A stretch of 64,000 nt of DNA, taken from NCBI GenBank assembly GCA_964421565.1, contig CAYQXJ010000003.1, positions 124,001 through 188,000 on the forward strand, in the 5' to 3' direction. The notes under the pieces were generated by a model that did no database searches, was not told where the DNA came from, and saw nothing but the letters and a program-made list of their open reading frames with translations. Within the stretch, counting starts at the first letter, position 1; every line of letters starts with the position of its first letter. Source of the stretch: CAYQXJ01 sp964421565 (GTDB lineage: Bacteria > Planctomycetota > Brocadiia > SM23-32). This document shows positions 52,962-62,632 of this stretch, in pieces. Position numbers and translations under genes: made by a program.

Positions 52962-53912
52962 TCAGCCCTGAAGGCCCCGGTACCATTCTACAAACCGCCG
53001 GATGCCCTGTCGAATAGGAAACTGCGGCGAGTAGCCGAGCAGGCGCCGCGCCCTGGTGATGTCGGCGTAGGTAACCGGCACGTCCCCCGGCTGTTCGGGC
53101 TGGCGGTTGATGCGTGGCTCCTTGCCCAGGGCTTCGGCGATCAGGCGGATCAGGCCCCTCAACTCGACAGGGTCGCCGCAGCCGAGGTTGATGATCTCGA
53201 AGTCCAGCTCACGCTCGAGCGCCGCCAGCACGCCATCGACCACGTCGCTGCAATAAGTATAGTCGCGCCGACTGGTGCCGTCGCCGAACACGGGTATCGC
53301 CTCGCCCGCGTCGATGAGCCTTGTAAACTTGTGAATGGCCAGGTCCGGGCGCTGGCGCGGGCCGTAAACGGTGAAAAACCGCAGGCACACGATCGGCAGC
53401 CCATAGAGGTGATGATAGACGTGGCAGGTCAGCTCGCCCGCGCGCTTCGTGGCGGCGTACGGCGATATCGGCCGGCTGATGGGGTCGTCTTCGCTGAACG
53501 GGATCTTGCTGTTGATGCCGTAGACGGACGAGCTGGAGCCGAAGATGAACTTCCGCACGCTCTCCGTGCGGCGGGCCGCCTCCAGCAGGTTCAACGTCCC
53601 CACGCAGTTGACCTCTTCGTAGAGCACCGGCTCCTGGATGGACGGTCGCACGCCGGCGCGCGCCGCCAGGTGGATGACCGACTCCACCCCCTGGCACATC
53701 AGGGAGCGGCACAGGTCACCGTCGCGGATGTCGCCTTCCACCAGTTCCACCTGCCCGCTCGCGAGCGCCTGCTCGATGTTCGAACGCTTGACGTCGGGGC
53801 TGTAGTAGTCATTGAAGTTGTCCAGGCAGACAACTTTCTCCCCGCGCTCGACCAGCCGGTCGAGAACGTGGCTGCCGATGAAGCCCGCACCGCCCGTAAC
53901 AAGTATGCTCAT
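52962..53912 (-). CDS. NAD-dependent sugar-nucleotide epimerase
   Basis: A 316-residue extended short-chain dehydrogenase. The Rossmann motif is ILVTGGAGFIGSHVLDRL. The catalytic residues are Ser in SSSSVYG and the YAATK pair (Tyr and Lys). It also has DNFNDYYSP, RFFTVYGPRQRPD and GDGTSRRDYTYCSDVVDG, the fingerprints of UDP-glucuronate 4-epimerase and UDP-glucose 4-epimerase. The DYYSPDVKRSNIE segment favours the UDP-glucuronate type. It is likely to supply sugars for the surface polymer encoded elsewhere. It lies 38 bp upstream of ribBA on the same strand. Confidence 0.9.
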   Translation of the reverse strand: MSILVTGGAGFIGSHVLDRLVERGEKVVCLDNFNDYYSPDVKRSNIEQALASGQVELVEGDIRDGDLCRSLMCQGVESVIHLAARAGVRPSIQEPVLYEEVNCVGTLNLLEAARRTESVRKFIFGSSSSVYGINSKIPFSEDDPISRPISPYAATKRAGELTCHVYHHLYGLPIVCLRFFTVYGPRQRPDLAIHKFTRLIDAGEAIPVFGDGTSRRDYTYCSDVVDGVLAALERELDFEIINLGCGDPVELRGLIRLIAEALGKEPRINRQPEQPGDVPVTYADITRARRLLGYSPQFPIRQGIRRFVEWYRGLQG

Positions 53913-54000
53913 TGAGGTCCCCCGCCAGGTTCAAAGTGCCCATACTAACGCATTGCGCGGTCAGCGGGTAGCGCGGGGCAGTGGCAAGCGGCCGGCGCTT

Positions 54001-54945
54001 TCAGTAATTGGCGGGCGTATAGATGCTGCGGAAGGTATGCACCCGGAACCGATTCTCGTTGCCGTAGCCGACCGAGACGATGAGCTGCGAGGAGCCGCCG
54101 CTCGCGTTCGTCGGGTAGTACTGCACCGCGTACCAGAAGTCGGGATACCGCGGGTGTTCGCGGGCCACGGTCACCGGCGTTCCGGCGTTGTGCGCCGTCG
54201 GCTGCGTCTGCCCGATGCCGCGGGAGTCAGGCACGCCGTCGTTATCATCGTCGTCGGTCGAAATGGTGAAAGATGTCGCGTTCCTGCTCTCGTAGCGGAT
54301 CCATTCTCCATCCAGCACGATGTATCCACTGGCGGGCGCGCCACCGGTCACGGACGGCTCGCTCGCCGGGTCGCCCTCCACTTCCACGGGGGAGAAGGTG
54401 CCGAACCCCGGGGCGTCGGGCCCGTCCACGTCAGCGTCGAGGACGTAGTACCACGTGCGCGGCTGCAGCACGCGATCGTCGTCGTAGTTGCCGCCGGTCG
54501 CGCCCCACGGCTTCCAGTCCACGTTGAACTGCGTGTTCACCACGGGGTCCCGTGTCGCCCAGAGCCACTCCTGGCCGAGCAGCAGCGGGCCTTCGTCGCG
54601 GTCGGCTTCGACGTGAGGCGGGGGGTAGGTGTTGAACCGCGCGGCGGTGGCGTATGCGGCCGGGCTGGTCGCTTCCACCGTAATGGACCCGTCTCCCGAG
54701 TTCGCCAGTGCCGTCAAAACAGTGCGCGCGTAGACCTCGCGGAAGGGGCGCGCCTGGGCGTCGGCGAGCAATTCCTCCGCGATCATGCTCGCCGTGCGGC
54801 GGTTGACGGCCTCCGCATGCAGCACCCCCGCCGCCACGAACAGACCGATGATGCCGACCGAGCCCATCAGGAATATCGCGAGCGTCAGCAGAACCTCCAG
54901 CAGCGTCATGCCGTCCCGACGGCGCAGCAGCGCGGGCGTCATCAT
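54001..54945 (-). CDS. Pseudopilin, GspI/PilV-like
   Basis: A 314-residue type IV pilin-like protein. The leader MMTPALLRRRDG ends in Gly and is followed by MTLLEVLLTLAIFLMG, with Glu at mature position 5, the prepilin peptidase signature. The start at 54945 follows GGAGGTT. The body is far longer than a normal GspI (about 120 residues) and ends with a beta-rich part containing TISTDDDDNDGVPDSRG, an Asp-rich stretch that may bind calcium. It is the last gene of the pseudopilin operon. Confidence 0.85.
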   Translation of the reverse strand: MMTPALLRRRDGMTLLEVLLTLAIFLMGSVGIIGLFVAAGVLHAEAVNRRTASMIAEELLADAQARPFREVYARTVLTALANSGDGSITVEATSPAAYATAARFNTYPPPHVEADRDEGPLLLGQEWLWATRDPVVNTQFNVDWKPWGATGGNYDDDRVLQPRTWYYVLDADVDGPDAPGFGTFSPVEVEGDPASEPSVTGGAPASGYIVLDGEWIRYESRNATSFTISTDDDDNDGVPDSRGIGQTQPTAHNAGTPVTVAREHPRYPDFWYAVQYYPTNASGGSSQLIVSVGYGNENRFRVHTFRSIYTPANY

Positions 54946-55081
54946 CCTGAACCTCCGGTATACCTGTCTCACCGCTGGAAGCGCCGTGAACGCGGAGGAA
55001 GGCGCAGTCGGAACCCGGGTTGCCCTCATCTCGTCGTCTCCTCTCTCCGCGAACTCTGCGTTCCCTGCGACGGTCACAATC

Positions 55082-56419
55082 CTATAGCTGGCCCCAGTCG
55101 TCCCGCGGCGCGGGGTTGCGGAAGATACGGCTGAACGTGTAGCCGACCATCACCCGGTCGCCCGCATCGTGGGTATCCGCCGAGGTGCCTCGCACGCCAC
55201 GCTCGACCGTGATCTCGTTGGTCTGCTGGTCGAACTCGGTTACGAGCATCCACTCGTCGTTGACCCTGACGAAAGGCCACCTTCTGTTGAAGGGTGACGC
55301 CTGGCCCGTCACCTGCAGGACGGTCGCGGCGGGGTCCGTCACGTCGGCGCGCAGCCTCAAGGGGTTCGCCTGGCGCAGGTGTTCCGGCGGGGCAATGGTG
55401 ACGATGACCATGACCGCCCGCGGGAACACGTTGTCGCCGACATAGTCTCCGCCGCCGGCCAGCCCCTGGTCCTGGTCCATGTCGAAGTCCGGCGTCTCGT
55501 CGTCCTCGCTGCGCGTGCTATCCCATGTGAGCACCGGGGCGCACTCCTCCGGTTCGTAGGAGTTGGCCCATTCGAAGAAGCCGATCTCATCGCCGTCCTC
55601 GTCGAACACCTCCCACGTGGTGGTGTACTGCGTCCACGCGCGCACCTCGAAGTAGAGGACATTCTCCGCCAGGGCGACGGCCTTGTTCGCGATGCGCTCG
55701 GAAGTGCCGAGCGTGTCGTCGTTGCCCGCCCCCAGCGTGATGCCGTCGGCCTCCAGGAAAAACGTCGTCTCCGGGTCGTCGGGCGAGGCCGAGTCGTCGC
55801 CGATAGGGCTGAGCACGGCGCGGTAGAGGGTGGTCCTCTCGGTCTGCGGTGTCGTTCCATCGGCACCTAGCCCGAGCAGATAGGCGACCTCGCAAAGGCC
55901 CTCCAGGGGCATCAGGTCCTCGTCGATGCGCTCGTCGCCGGCGGGGTCGTCGTCCATCAGGTTGTACAACTCCTCATCTGCGGGATCCGAACTATCAATG
56001 AGACCGTCACCGTTGTCATCGTCGTTCGAGACCCCGTCGCCGGCCTGGCGCAGGCGGGGGTTGACCGTATCATCGGGTATGCCGCGCACGAAGCGCAGGC
56101 GCTGCCGGCCGCCGTCGGTGTCTTCGTCGCCGTCGAAGTGGGGGTCGTGGTCGAGCCAGAACCTGATCCGCTCGTCGTAGGCGTCGGCCTCGGCTCCCCA
56201 GAAGGGGTTCTTGGCCGCGCTCAGGTCGTCCTCGATCTGCTGAAAGATCACCGTGGCGGTGTCGTAGGCGTAGCTGCGCCGATGGCCCTGGCGCCACATG
56301 CTGCTGGCGTAGCCGAGCGTGGCGGCGGCCATGCCGCCGAAGATCATCAGGATCGCCACGGCCACCATCAGTTCGATAAGGGTGAAGCCGCCTCGCGCGC
56401 TGTCTCTCGATATTGACAT
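55082..56419 (-). CDS. Pseudopilin, GspJ/PulJ-like, with Asp-rich calcium-site-like region
   Basis: A 445-residue protein, about twice the usual GspJ length. The leader MSISRDSARGG precedes FTLIELMVAVAILMIF, with the conserved Gly and Glu5. The start at 56419 follows GAGAGGAAAC. The early mature part (YDTATVIFQQIEDDLSAA) is that of GspJ. An Asp-rich insertion, including SNDDDNGDGLIDSSDPADEE and DDDPAGDERIDED, looks like thrombospondin type-3 calcium repeats. The last 80 residues contain RVNDEWMLVTEFDQQTNEIT, a short beta motif that also occurs in the neighbouring K-like protein as VGEEWMGYSHV and GGEIIGYSG. Confidence 0.85.
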   Translation of the reverse strand: MSISRDSARGGFTLIELMVAVAILMIFGGMAAATLGYASSMWRQGHRRSYAYDTATVIFQQIEDDLSAAKNPFWGAEADAYDERIRFWLDHDPHFDGDEDTDGGRQRLRFVRGIPDDTVNPRLRQAGDGVSNDDDNGDGLIDSSDPADEELYNLMDDDPAGDERIDEDLMPLEGLCEVAYLLGLGADGTTPQTERTTLYRAVLSPIGDDSASPDDPETTFFLEADGITLGAGNDDTLGTSERIANKAVALAENVLYFEVRAWTQYTTTWEVFDEDGDEIGFFEWANSYEPEECAPVLTWDSTRSEDDETPDFDMDQDQGLAGGGDYVGDNVFPRAVMVIVTIAPPEHLRQANPLRLRADVTDPAATVLQVTGQASPFNRRWPFVRVNDEWMLVTEFDQQTNEITVERGVRGTSADTHDAGDRVMVGYTFSRIFRNPAPRDDWGQL

Positions 56420-56452
56420 CTGTTTCCTCTCCCAGGCGCGTCGCACACGGGT

Positions 56453-59400
56453 CTAAATGTCGGCCGGTTGCGGCACGAGCTGCACCTGCACCGTGTCCAG
56501 CTCCATCATGCTCTCCCAGCCGTAGGCACTCATGCCGCCGATGTCGAAGTAGAGGCGGACCTCGGCGCCGCCGGCCGGAATCGTCGGCCGCACCAGGTTG
56601 CCCCCGCCGGTGTCCTCATAGAGGGATATCTCACCGGACTGGTTGCCCTCCGTCTCAAAGATGTAGCCCCAGAGCCCGTCGGTGCTGACCAGCCGTCCGC
56701 CCGGGAAGGTTGTATCGGAGGGGGGCGTGTCCCACGTAAGGGCCGGGTTCGTGCGAACGAGAATGACCAGCTTCTGGCCCTGTTCCAGCGGTTCCTTCAG
56801 CCGCCATCGGACCGTGCTCAGCTCTCCGCCGCCCGGCGGGTTCAGTGTCCACTTCAGCACACACATGTCGTTGTTGAGCTGGCTCTCATCGTAGTTGACG
56901 TGGTTCGACCAGTTGCTGCCGACCCTGTAGCGGTCGAAGTGGCGCACCGGCACCAGGCGCACCATGTCGCCGGCGGCGTGGTTGGCCATGGTCGTATCGT
57001 ATGCGCCCCGCGGGAACGAGCAGTTGCCGGCGGCGCTGGTGAGCCGCAGCAACTGATCCGTCGTGCCGTCGTTGCCCAGGCCGGAGTAGCCGATGATCTC
57101 GCCGCCGATCTGCACGTAGCCTGCGCTCGGGAATCCGGCGTGCGACTCCACCGGTATGTCGTCGGCCCCAATCGGGTAGGCCTGCGAGAGGCGCGTGGCG
57201 TGGATGAAGGTCAACGGCATCACTCGCCTCCAGGCGTCGTGGTTCGCCTTCAGCCCGATGCCCTTCGGCCTAAGCTCGGCCGTCACCTGGCGGATGCTGG
57301 TGATCTGGCCCGTGGCGGCCTGCGTGTAGCTGTAGACTTCCTTGTGCACGTCCGTGGCGGCCGAAACGAAGTAGCCGTGCTCCGGCCAGATGTTCCCCAT
57401 CACCGAAGACTGCAGGCGCGTCGCGTTGTACCAGGCGGCGTCGGGCTGCACCATCCAGTCGCCGGCCCACACGTTCTGGATGCCCGCCACCCAGGTGTTA
57501 TCGTCCGGCACCACGCCGTAGGGCACCTGGCTGATGCGCAGCTCGTCGAGCTCGCCCTGGAAGTCATCCGCGCTGACGTCGAAGTTCGCCCCGAGCGGCC
57601 CGGTGGACAACTCGCCGCTGAAGGCGTCGCCCGCGTCGATGGCCGTCTGGTTGAGCACCTTCCAACGCTCCGAGATCAGCAGCGGGGTCGGCGCCCCACC
57701 GAGCGGGAAATCCGCCGGCTCGAACCCCAGGTAAGTGTACGCGCTCATCGGCGCCGTGCTATGCGTGTCAACGGAGGCGATCGTCGCCCGGCCGAAGTCG
57801 GCCTGGTACTCGTAGGCGCCGTTGCCCATCGGATCGTCGTGCGACCAGAGCGTGATATCCTCGCCCACGGTCGGGGCCACCAGCGGGTCCTGGTGGGTCG
57901 TCGTTCGGCGAATGGGCAGCATCGGCGCCACGGCGGTGCCGGACGCCCGCAGCACGGAGAGGCCGGGCGTTATCTGCACCTGCGTGGCGTTCAGCACCGT
58001 GTACTCGAACGTGTTGTTGCCCGTAGCCACCACCAGCATCCCCTGCGGCGGCAGGTCGGCGGTGGTGTCGAGCGTCAGCGTCGTGCTGCCGGCCGTGTGG
58101 TTGCCGGAGAGCTGATACGCGCGGTTGGACGCATCCATGCCGACCAGCCAGAAGTAGGTCTCGTTGCCGGCGGTGGCCGCCCCGCCCCGCATGTGCCGCC
58201 AGCTCATCTGGTGGTCGAGCTCGCCGTCGATGAACATGGCGACCTCGCCCTCCGCCGCGCCGCCGAAGGCGATGGCCGCGTGATGCCACTCGCCCGCGTC
58301 GAAGTCCACGTCGGAGCGCGCCTCCACGTAGCCTTCGCCGATCTCGTCGTCCACGCGAAGGCACAGCCGCCCGCCCTGCAGATACACGCGGACCTGGTTA
58401 GTTGCGGTGTCGGCGAGCCTGTCCACCTCTTCGGTCACGTCCACCAGCAGTTGGCGGCTGGTCACGTCGTCGCCGGGCCGAATCCAGAACTCGATCACGT
58501 GGCCCAGCATGGTGGCCTCAACATCTTGCGCCTCGATGTTGCGGCTGCCCTGCGCGGCGTAGTAGTCGGTCTGGTAGCTCAGCCGCGCGCCGGTGATGCC
58601 GTGGGCGGTGGTGTTCTCGGTGTCCTCGGCGACTGCATTCTGTTCGGCCGCCGCGCCGCGCGCGACATCCAGGTCGAACTCGGCCGTGGTCTGCATGCCT
58701 TCCAGCACCAGCGTATAGGCGGTCGATATCTCCTCGCCGACCAGCGGCGTAACGGTTCCCACGTCCTGCGCGGTGTCGGTGTAGCGCTCCTCGGGGTCGG
58801 CGCCCAGAACGGCGGGGGGCAGGCGCGAGTCGAGCGGCGTGCTGAGCAGGTTCTCGCCGACACCCAGCTCGTTCTGGAACTCCTGCTGCGTGCGCAGGCT
58901 GTACCAGATCGGCTCCAGCGGGGGCACCACGCCGTATATGCGCGCCAGTTTCAGCCCGTCGCTGCGCGGCGACTGCGCCACCGGCGTGCCCGCGCGGTCG
59001 TCGATGACCGCCAGGGAGTCGATGCCGAGCCACTGGCCGCTGTTGTATCGGATCGGCACGGTAGAGACCGAGGGCCAGTTGGTCGGGTCCGTGTCGAAGT
59101 TGTTGCTCAGCATCGCCCCATCGCCGGTGTCGAGGCCCGCGTCCGTCTCGATCTGGCTGGTGAGGTACGTCGGCAGGCTCTGGTAACTGCCTACCCCGTT
59201 CCTATCGAACCACTGGTAGTCGCCGTCGAACCAGTCGTAGACACTGCCGGCGGGATCCTGGGACGTTTCGGAGAGCAGGGCGTCGGCCGCGTCAGCAGCC
59301 TCCGTCGCGTCGATCTCGTTGCCCGTGCTGGAGTCCTCCACGCCGAGCAGCAACGACCGGAGCACGATGGAGTTATCTATGGTATTGATGTTGACGGCGT

Positions 59401-60958
59401 GGCGGCCTTCCACCTGCACGCCGACGTCCGGGTCGGTGTGGTCGTAGTCGAGGTCGGTCAGCGGATCGTCCGGGTTGCCGTCCCCGTCCCAGTCGGCCTC
59501 CCACGCGATCACGTCGCCCTCGACGTCGGCCCCGTCCATGTGTGCATAGTTGAGGCCGGCGCTCTCGCCCGCAGTCCACACGCCCCCGGTAATGCCGGTC
59601 AGCTCCGGCGGCGTGACCGACGTGTCTACGCCGGTGAAGCGAATCCATTCGCCGAAGTTGCCCATGGCGTCCACAGGAATGTAGGCGTAGCCTGGAGTGT
59701 CGTCGTCGAAGACTGTGAACCCGTCGGCGCTCGCTATCGGCAGTTCCGTGCTGCCCGCCGGGATGATCGGCAAGCCGCTGCCGCTGGTGTCGATGGTCGT
59801 GTCGCTGCTGCGGGACTGCACGGTGCGGTACTCGGCGCCGGGGCCTCCCTTGACGAACCGCACGACGGAGCCAACGCCGATACCGGCAGCATTCGTGAGC
59901 CGGGCAACGTTCGGGCTCGTCTGCGTCGCCGAGCCGTCGGGCGTGGCGGTGATGGTCGCCTGCAGGCTGATGGGGTCGGACCAGGGGCTGCCCTCCAGCT
60001 CGGAGCTGACGGTGATGTACGGCCGCAGGCGGTCGAACTCCTCAGCGGTCAATGAGTCCTCGCCCGTGGCGCTCCAGATCGGCGCCACGGAGATGTTCAT
60101 CAGCGAGTTGATATTCTGGAACGGGGTATAGGTGCCGTCCTCGACGGCGGGCGACCAGCGGGAATAGTTGGTGCGGTAGCTGTTGATGGCGAGGGCGAGG
60201 TAGCGCTGCCGGTCGGTGGGGTAGCCGGAGTCGGTCGGCTGCACGCCGTCGATGTCGAGGTAGCCGAGCAGGTTCAGCACGACGCGGAAGGGCGCCGTGT
60301 TCAGGTTGATGCGCGCCTGCTGGTCGGCGATGTCGACGTTCCACAACTCGTTGCGGGGGAAGAACGAGACGATGCTGCCCTCCGTGTGCCCCTCCGCCGT
60401 GGTGCCGAACAGACCCCGGTGCTCGGCCTCGACCTCCACGGTGCCCGGCATGCCGTCTGTGCCCATGTCAATGACCACGTGGCTGTAGCCCATCCACTCT
60501 TCGCCGACGCGAATGTAACCGTCCACGGTCTCGGTGTCGCCGTCACTGGGGAAACCCAGGGCGCTGTCCACGTCGAGGGTGTCTGCGCCGTCGCCTATGC
60601 CGGCGGCCAGCCGTGTGCGGAGCGTAACGTGGAACTCGTGCAGGGAATCGACCTGCGGGTCGTCGAAAGGCTCGATGTGACTCAGTGTGCCCAGCCCCTC
60701 GCCGTCATGCCGGGCCTGCTCACGCTGCAACATGCCCTGGTAGAGCAGCGTCTTGGCGTGGTTGACGGCACCGTGGTCCCCGTAGCGGGCCTGCGCAGTG
60801 TGCAGGGCCTGCGTGCTGGAGGTGTGCTGCTGCCGCATGAAGACGGCGAACGGCAGCGCCATGAGGAACAGGGCCGCCAGCACCACGATGCCAATCAGCA
60901 TCGCGATGCCGCGTCGCCGCTCGGCGAACGGTCGTGTATGTGATTTCGTCGTGTTCAT
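56453..60958 (-). CDS. Giant GspK-like pseudopilin with LamG domain
   Basis: A 1501-residue protein, about five times the length of normal GspK. The leader MNTTKSHTRPFAERRRG is followed by IAMLIGIVVLAALFLMALPF, lacking Glu5 as in GspK. The GspK-like body has two Asn/Leu-rich segments, RINLNTAPFRVVLNLLGYL and VNINTIDNSIVLRSLLLG, which correspond to the helical NINTA region. Residues about 800-960 form a concanavalin-like LamG domain (HVIEFWIRPGDDV, WHHAAIAFGG, MFIDGELDHQM). Short repeats of the type 'I-G-E-W-M/I-G-Y' recur. The preferred start is 60958; an ATG at 61115 in the same frame would lengthen the leader. It lies between GspH-like and GspJ-like genes of the operon, where a K gene is expected. 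Confidence 0.82.
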   Translation of the reverse strand: MNTTKSHTRPFAERRRGIAMLIGIVVLAALFLMALPFAVFMRQQHTSSTQALHTAQARYGDHGAVNHAKTLLYQGMLQREQARHDGEGLGTLSHIEPFDDPQVDSLHEFHVTLRTRLAAGIGDGADTLDVDSALGFPSDGDTETVDGYIRVGEEWMGYSHVVIDMGTDGMPGTVEVEAEHRGLFGTTAEGHTEGSIVSFFPRNELWNVDIADQQARINLNTAPFRVVLNLLGYLDIDGVQPTDSGYPTDRQRYLALAINSYRTNYSRWSPAVEDGTYTPFQNINSLMNISVAPIWSATGEDSLTAEEFDRLRPYITVSSELEGSPWSDPISLQATITATPDGSATQTSPNVARLTNAAGIGVGSVVRFVKGGPGAEYRTVQSRSSDTTIDTSGSGLPIIPAGSTELPIASADGFTVFDDDTPGYAYIPVDAMGNFGEWIRFTGVDTSVTPPELTGITGGVWTAGESAGLNYAHMDGADVEGDVIAWEADWDGDGNPDDPLTDLDYDHTDPDVGVQVEGRHAVNINTIDNSIVLRSLLLGVEDSSTGNEIDATEAADAADALLSETSQDPAGSVYDWFDGDYQWFDRNGVGSYQSLPTYLTSQIETDAGLDTGDGAMLSNNFDTDPTNWPSVSTVPIRYNSGQWLGIDSLAVIDDRAGTPVAQSPRSDGLKLARIYGVVPPLEPIWYSLRTQQEFQNELGVGENLLSTPLDSRLPPAVLGADPEERYTDTAQDVGTVTPLVGEEISTAYTLVLEGMQTTAEFDLDVARGAAAEQNAVAEDTENTTAHGITGARLSYQTDYYAAQGSRNIEAQDVEATMLGHVIEFWIRPGDDVTSRQLLVDVTEEVDRLADTATNQVRVYLQGGRLCLRVDDEIGEGYVEARSDVDFDAGEWHHAAIAFGGAAEGEVAMFIDGELDHQMSWRHMRGGAATAGNETYFWLVGMDASNRAYQLSGNHTAGSTTLTLDTTADLPPQGMLVVATGNNTFEYTVLNATQVQITPGLSVLRASGTAVAPMLPIRRTTTHQDPLVAPTVGEDITLWSHDDPMGNGAYEYQADFGRATIASVDTHSTAPMSAYTYLGFEPADFPLGGAPTPLLISERWKVLNQTAIDAGDAFSGELSTGPLGANFDVSADDFQGELDELRISQVPYGVVPDDNTWVAGIQNVWAGDWMVQPDAAWYNATRLQSSVMGNIWPEHGYFVSAATDVHKEVYSYTQAATGQITSIRQVTAELRPKGIGLKANHDAWRRVMPLTFIHATRLSQAYPIGADDIPVESHAGFPSAGYVQIGGEIIGYSGLGNDGTTDQLLRLTSAAGNCSFPRGAYDTTMANHAAGDMVRLVPVRHFDRYRVGSNWSNHVNYDESQLNNDMCVLKWTLNPPGGGELSTVRWRLKEPLEQGQKLVILVRTNPALTWDTPPSDTTFPGGRLVSTDGLWGYIFETEGNQSGEISLYEDTGGGNLVRPTIPAGGAEVRLYFDIGGMSAYGWESMMELDTVQVQLVPQPADI

Positions 60959-61104
60959 CTCCACGCCTCTGTAAGCAAAGCTCGCCGCGAAAGCCCGCAT
61001 GCCAGTGCCCTCAGGCCGTTGCCGGTGCGCTGGCTCGAACCGACCGGTCCCGAGTTGCCGGTGCTCACCGACGGCGCCGCCAGCTCGGGCTTCTGATCGG
61101 TCAT
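60955..61104 (-). CDS. Possible small protein between GspH-like and GspK-like genes
   Basis: A 49-codon frame (MTDQKPELAAPSV to LLTEAWR) ends with TGA overlapping the ATG of the giant K-like gene (ATGA). This kind of stop-start coupling is common in operons. The peptide has no membrane helix or known motif, and the coding pattern may be by chance. It may instead be part of the 5' leader. Confidence 0.2.
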   Translation of the reverse strand: MTDQKPELAAPSVSTGNSGPVGSSQRTGNGLRALACGLSRRALLTEAWR

Positions 61105-61159
61105 CGAACTGCATCGCTCCCCTTCCGCGACCATTCCTTTGGTTCGTGGTTTCCACGTC

Positions 61160-62629
61160 CTATGGCCTCACCATGTTGACCACGCCGGCCAGGTCCACCC
61201 GCACCACGCGGGCGAAGTAGACGTCGTCGCCGTCCTGCGGGTCGGTCGGGCTCGTGCCGCGGGGCCAGTCTCGGTTGTCGGTGCTATTCAGGTCCAGCGT
61301 GGGGCCGCTGGCGCTCTCGTATCTCATCAGCTCGTAGCCGCGCCGCTCGTGGCCCACGAGGACGAACCCCCCGAGCGGAGGAAATGGGTTCTGCGGGCGC
61401 ACGTTGAACTGTGTCTCGGTTGTTCCGAAGCTATCGGTCGGGTCATCGAGCAGCGCCGCCTGGTAGGGATCGCCGAGGGCGACGTACACGGGGCCGGTGT
61501 GGTGCGCGAGGTCGAGGAACCCCTGCGCGTTGAAGTAGATGGCCGCCTGGCCACTGCTCGGGTTATCGTTGCTCACCACGTGGACGGGCACCCTCTGCGG
61601 CAGCGTCACCCTCTCGCCGCCGGCGACACTCAGCAACCGTGGCTCGTCGATGGCGCCCTCGAAGTCGTGCTGCGTCCCCCCGTCGTCATAGCGCCCTATC
61701 AGCAGGGGCTGCGCCCGGGCCGCCACGATAAGTTGCGGCGGCTGCACCCGCCACTCCTCATCGGTGGCGTCGTTCGGGTCCTCCTCGTCCGGGTCGTCCG
61801 CCAGGTAACTGTCCATGTCCACCAGCACTCCGTCGACGAAGAGCCGGGCGGCGAAGCCGTCGAACTCCAGCGCCACGTGGTACCACGTCCCCTGGCGCAT
61901 TACGCCAATGTTGGCCCCGTAGTCGCCGAAGAGGTTTAACTCATCGGGATCACTGTCGCCGTCGGGGGGTTCAAAGGTGTTGTCGGGCAGCCAGACGCTG
62001 CCGTGGAGGCTGAACTCCTCGTATCCGCCGACCGTTCCCTCGTGCTCGAGCCACATTGCGTAGCCGGAATCGCCATCCGATTTGGCGATCACACCGCCGT
62101 GGGCGTTGCCGCGGGGGCGGATCCATGCCTCCAGGCGCACCCCGTCGGTCTGGTCGAACACGGGCAGAGCGTCGCAGTCCAGGTATTGATCGTTCGAGGC
62201 GCCAGTGTTCAGTTCGACCCCGAGGCCCACCCGACCGCGCACGAGCAGGTCGCTCGGTGTGGGCGGCGGATCCTGAAGCTCGGCCGACATGTTGCGGCTG
62301 CCGGGGGACTGCGCAGTGGTGTCGTTGAACTCCTCCAAATGCCAGGCGGCGATCACGCGGCTGGAGATGCCGTAGAGGGTGGCCGTTGCGGTATCGACGC
62401 GCACGACGGCGCCGCGGCCGCTGTCCACGGCGGAGACGCGGGCCTGCCGCAGCACGCGCATCACGTCCTCAGCGGCGCCCTGGCGCGAGCCACGGCGCGT
62501 TATGCCGACCCACGAGCCTGCGGCCAGCGCAGTCATGATGGCCACGATCGCCATGACCACGAGCATCTCGGTCATGGTGAACGCCGCGCGCCGGCGGACC
62601 CTCCCTGCGCTGCGAAGTGGGGAGTGCAT
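61160..62629 (-). CDS. GspH-like pseudopilin with LamG domain
   Basis: A 489-residue protein. The leader ends in VRRRAA and is followed by FTMTEMLVVMAIVAIMTALA, with Glu at mature position 5 but Ala instead of Gly before the cleavage site. The early mature part (EDVMRVLRQARVSAVDSGRG, VRVDTATATLYG) is that of GspH. From about 90 to 325 there is a LamG/concanavalin-like module (VIAAWHLEEFNDTT, VRLEAWIRPRGNAHGG, WYHVALEFDGFAARLFVDGV). The C-terminal part returns to a GspH-like closing strand region. It starts 3 bp after the stop of the GspG-like gene. Confidence 0.85.
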   Translation of the reverse strand: MHSPLRSAGRVRRRAAFTMTEMLVVMAIVAIMTALAAGSWVGITRRGSRQGAAEDVMRVLRQARVSAVDSGRGAVVRVDTATATLYGISSRVIAAWHLEEFNDTTAQSPGSRNMSAELQDPPPTPSDLLVRGRVGLGVELNTGASNDQYLDCDALPVFDQTDGVRLEAWIRPRGNAHGGVIAKSDGDSGYAMWLEHEGTVGGYEEFSLHGSVWLPDNTFEPPDGDSDPDELNLFGDYGANIGVMRQGTWYHVALEFDGFAARLFVDGVLVDMDSYLADDPDEEDPNDATDEEWRVQPPQLIVAARAQPLLIGRYDDGGTQHDFEGAIDEPRLLSVAGGERVTLPQRVPVHVVSNDNPSSGQAAIYFNAQGFLDLAHHTGPVYVALGDPYQAALLDDPTDSFGTTETQFNVRPQNPFPPLGGFVLVGHERRGYELMRYESASGPTLDLNSTDNRDWPRGTSPTDPQDGDDVYFARVVRVDLAGVVNMVRP

Positions 62630-62632
62630 GGC

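Noticed and set aside
56468..60055. Long open frame (about 1195 codons) antisense to the GspK-like gene
   Set aside because: Composition is that of a shadow frame (Val/Arg/His/Gly), without a motif or ribosome site.
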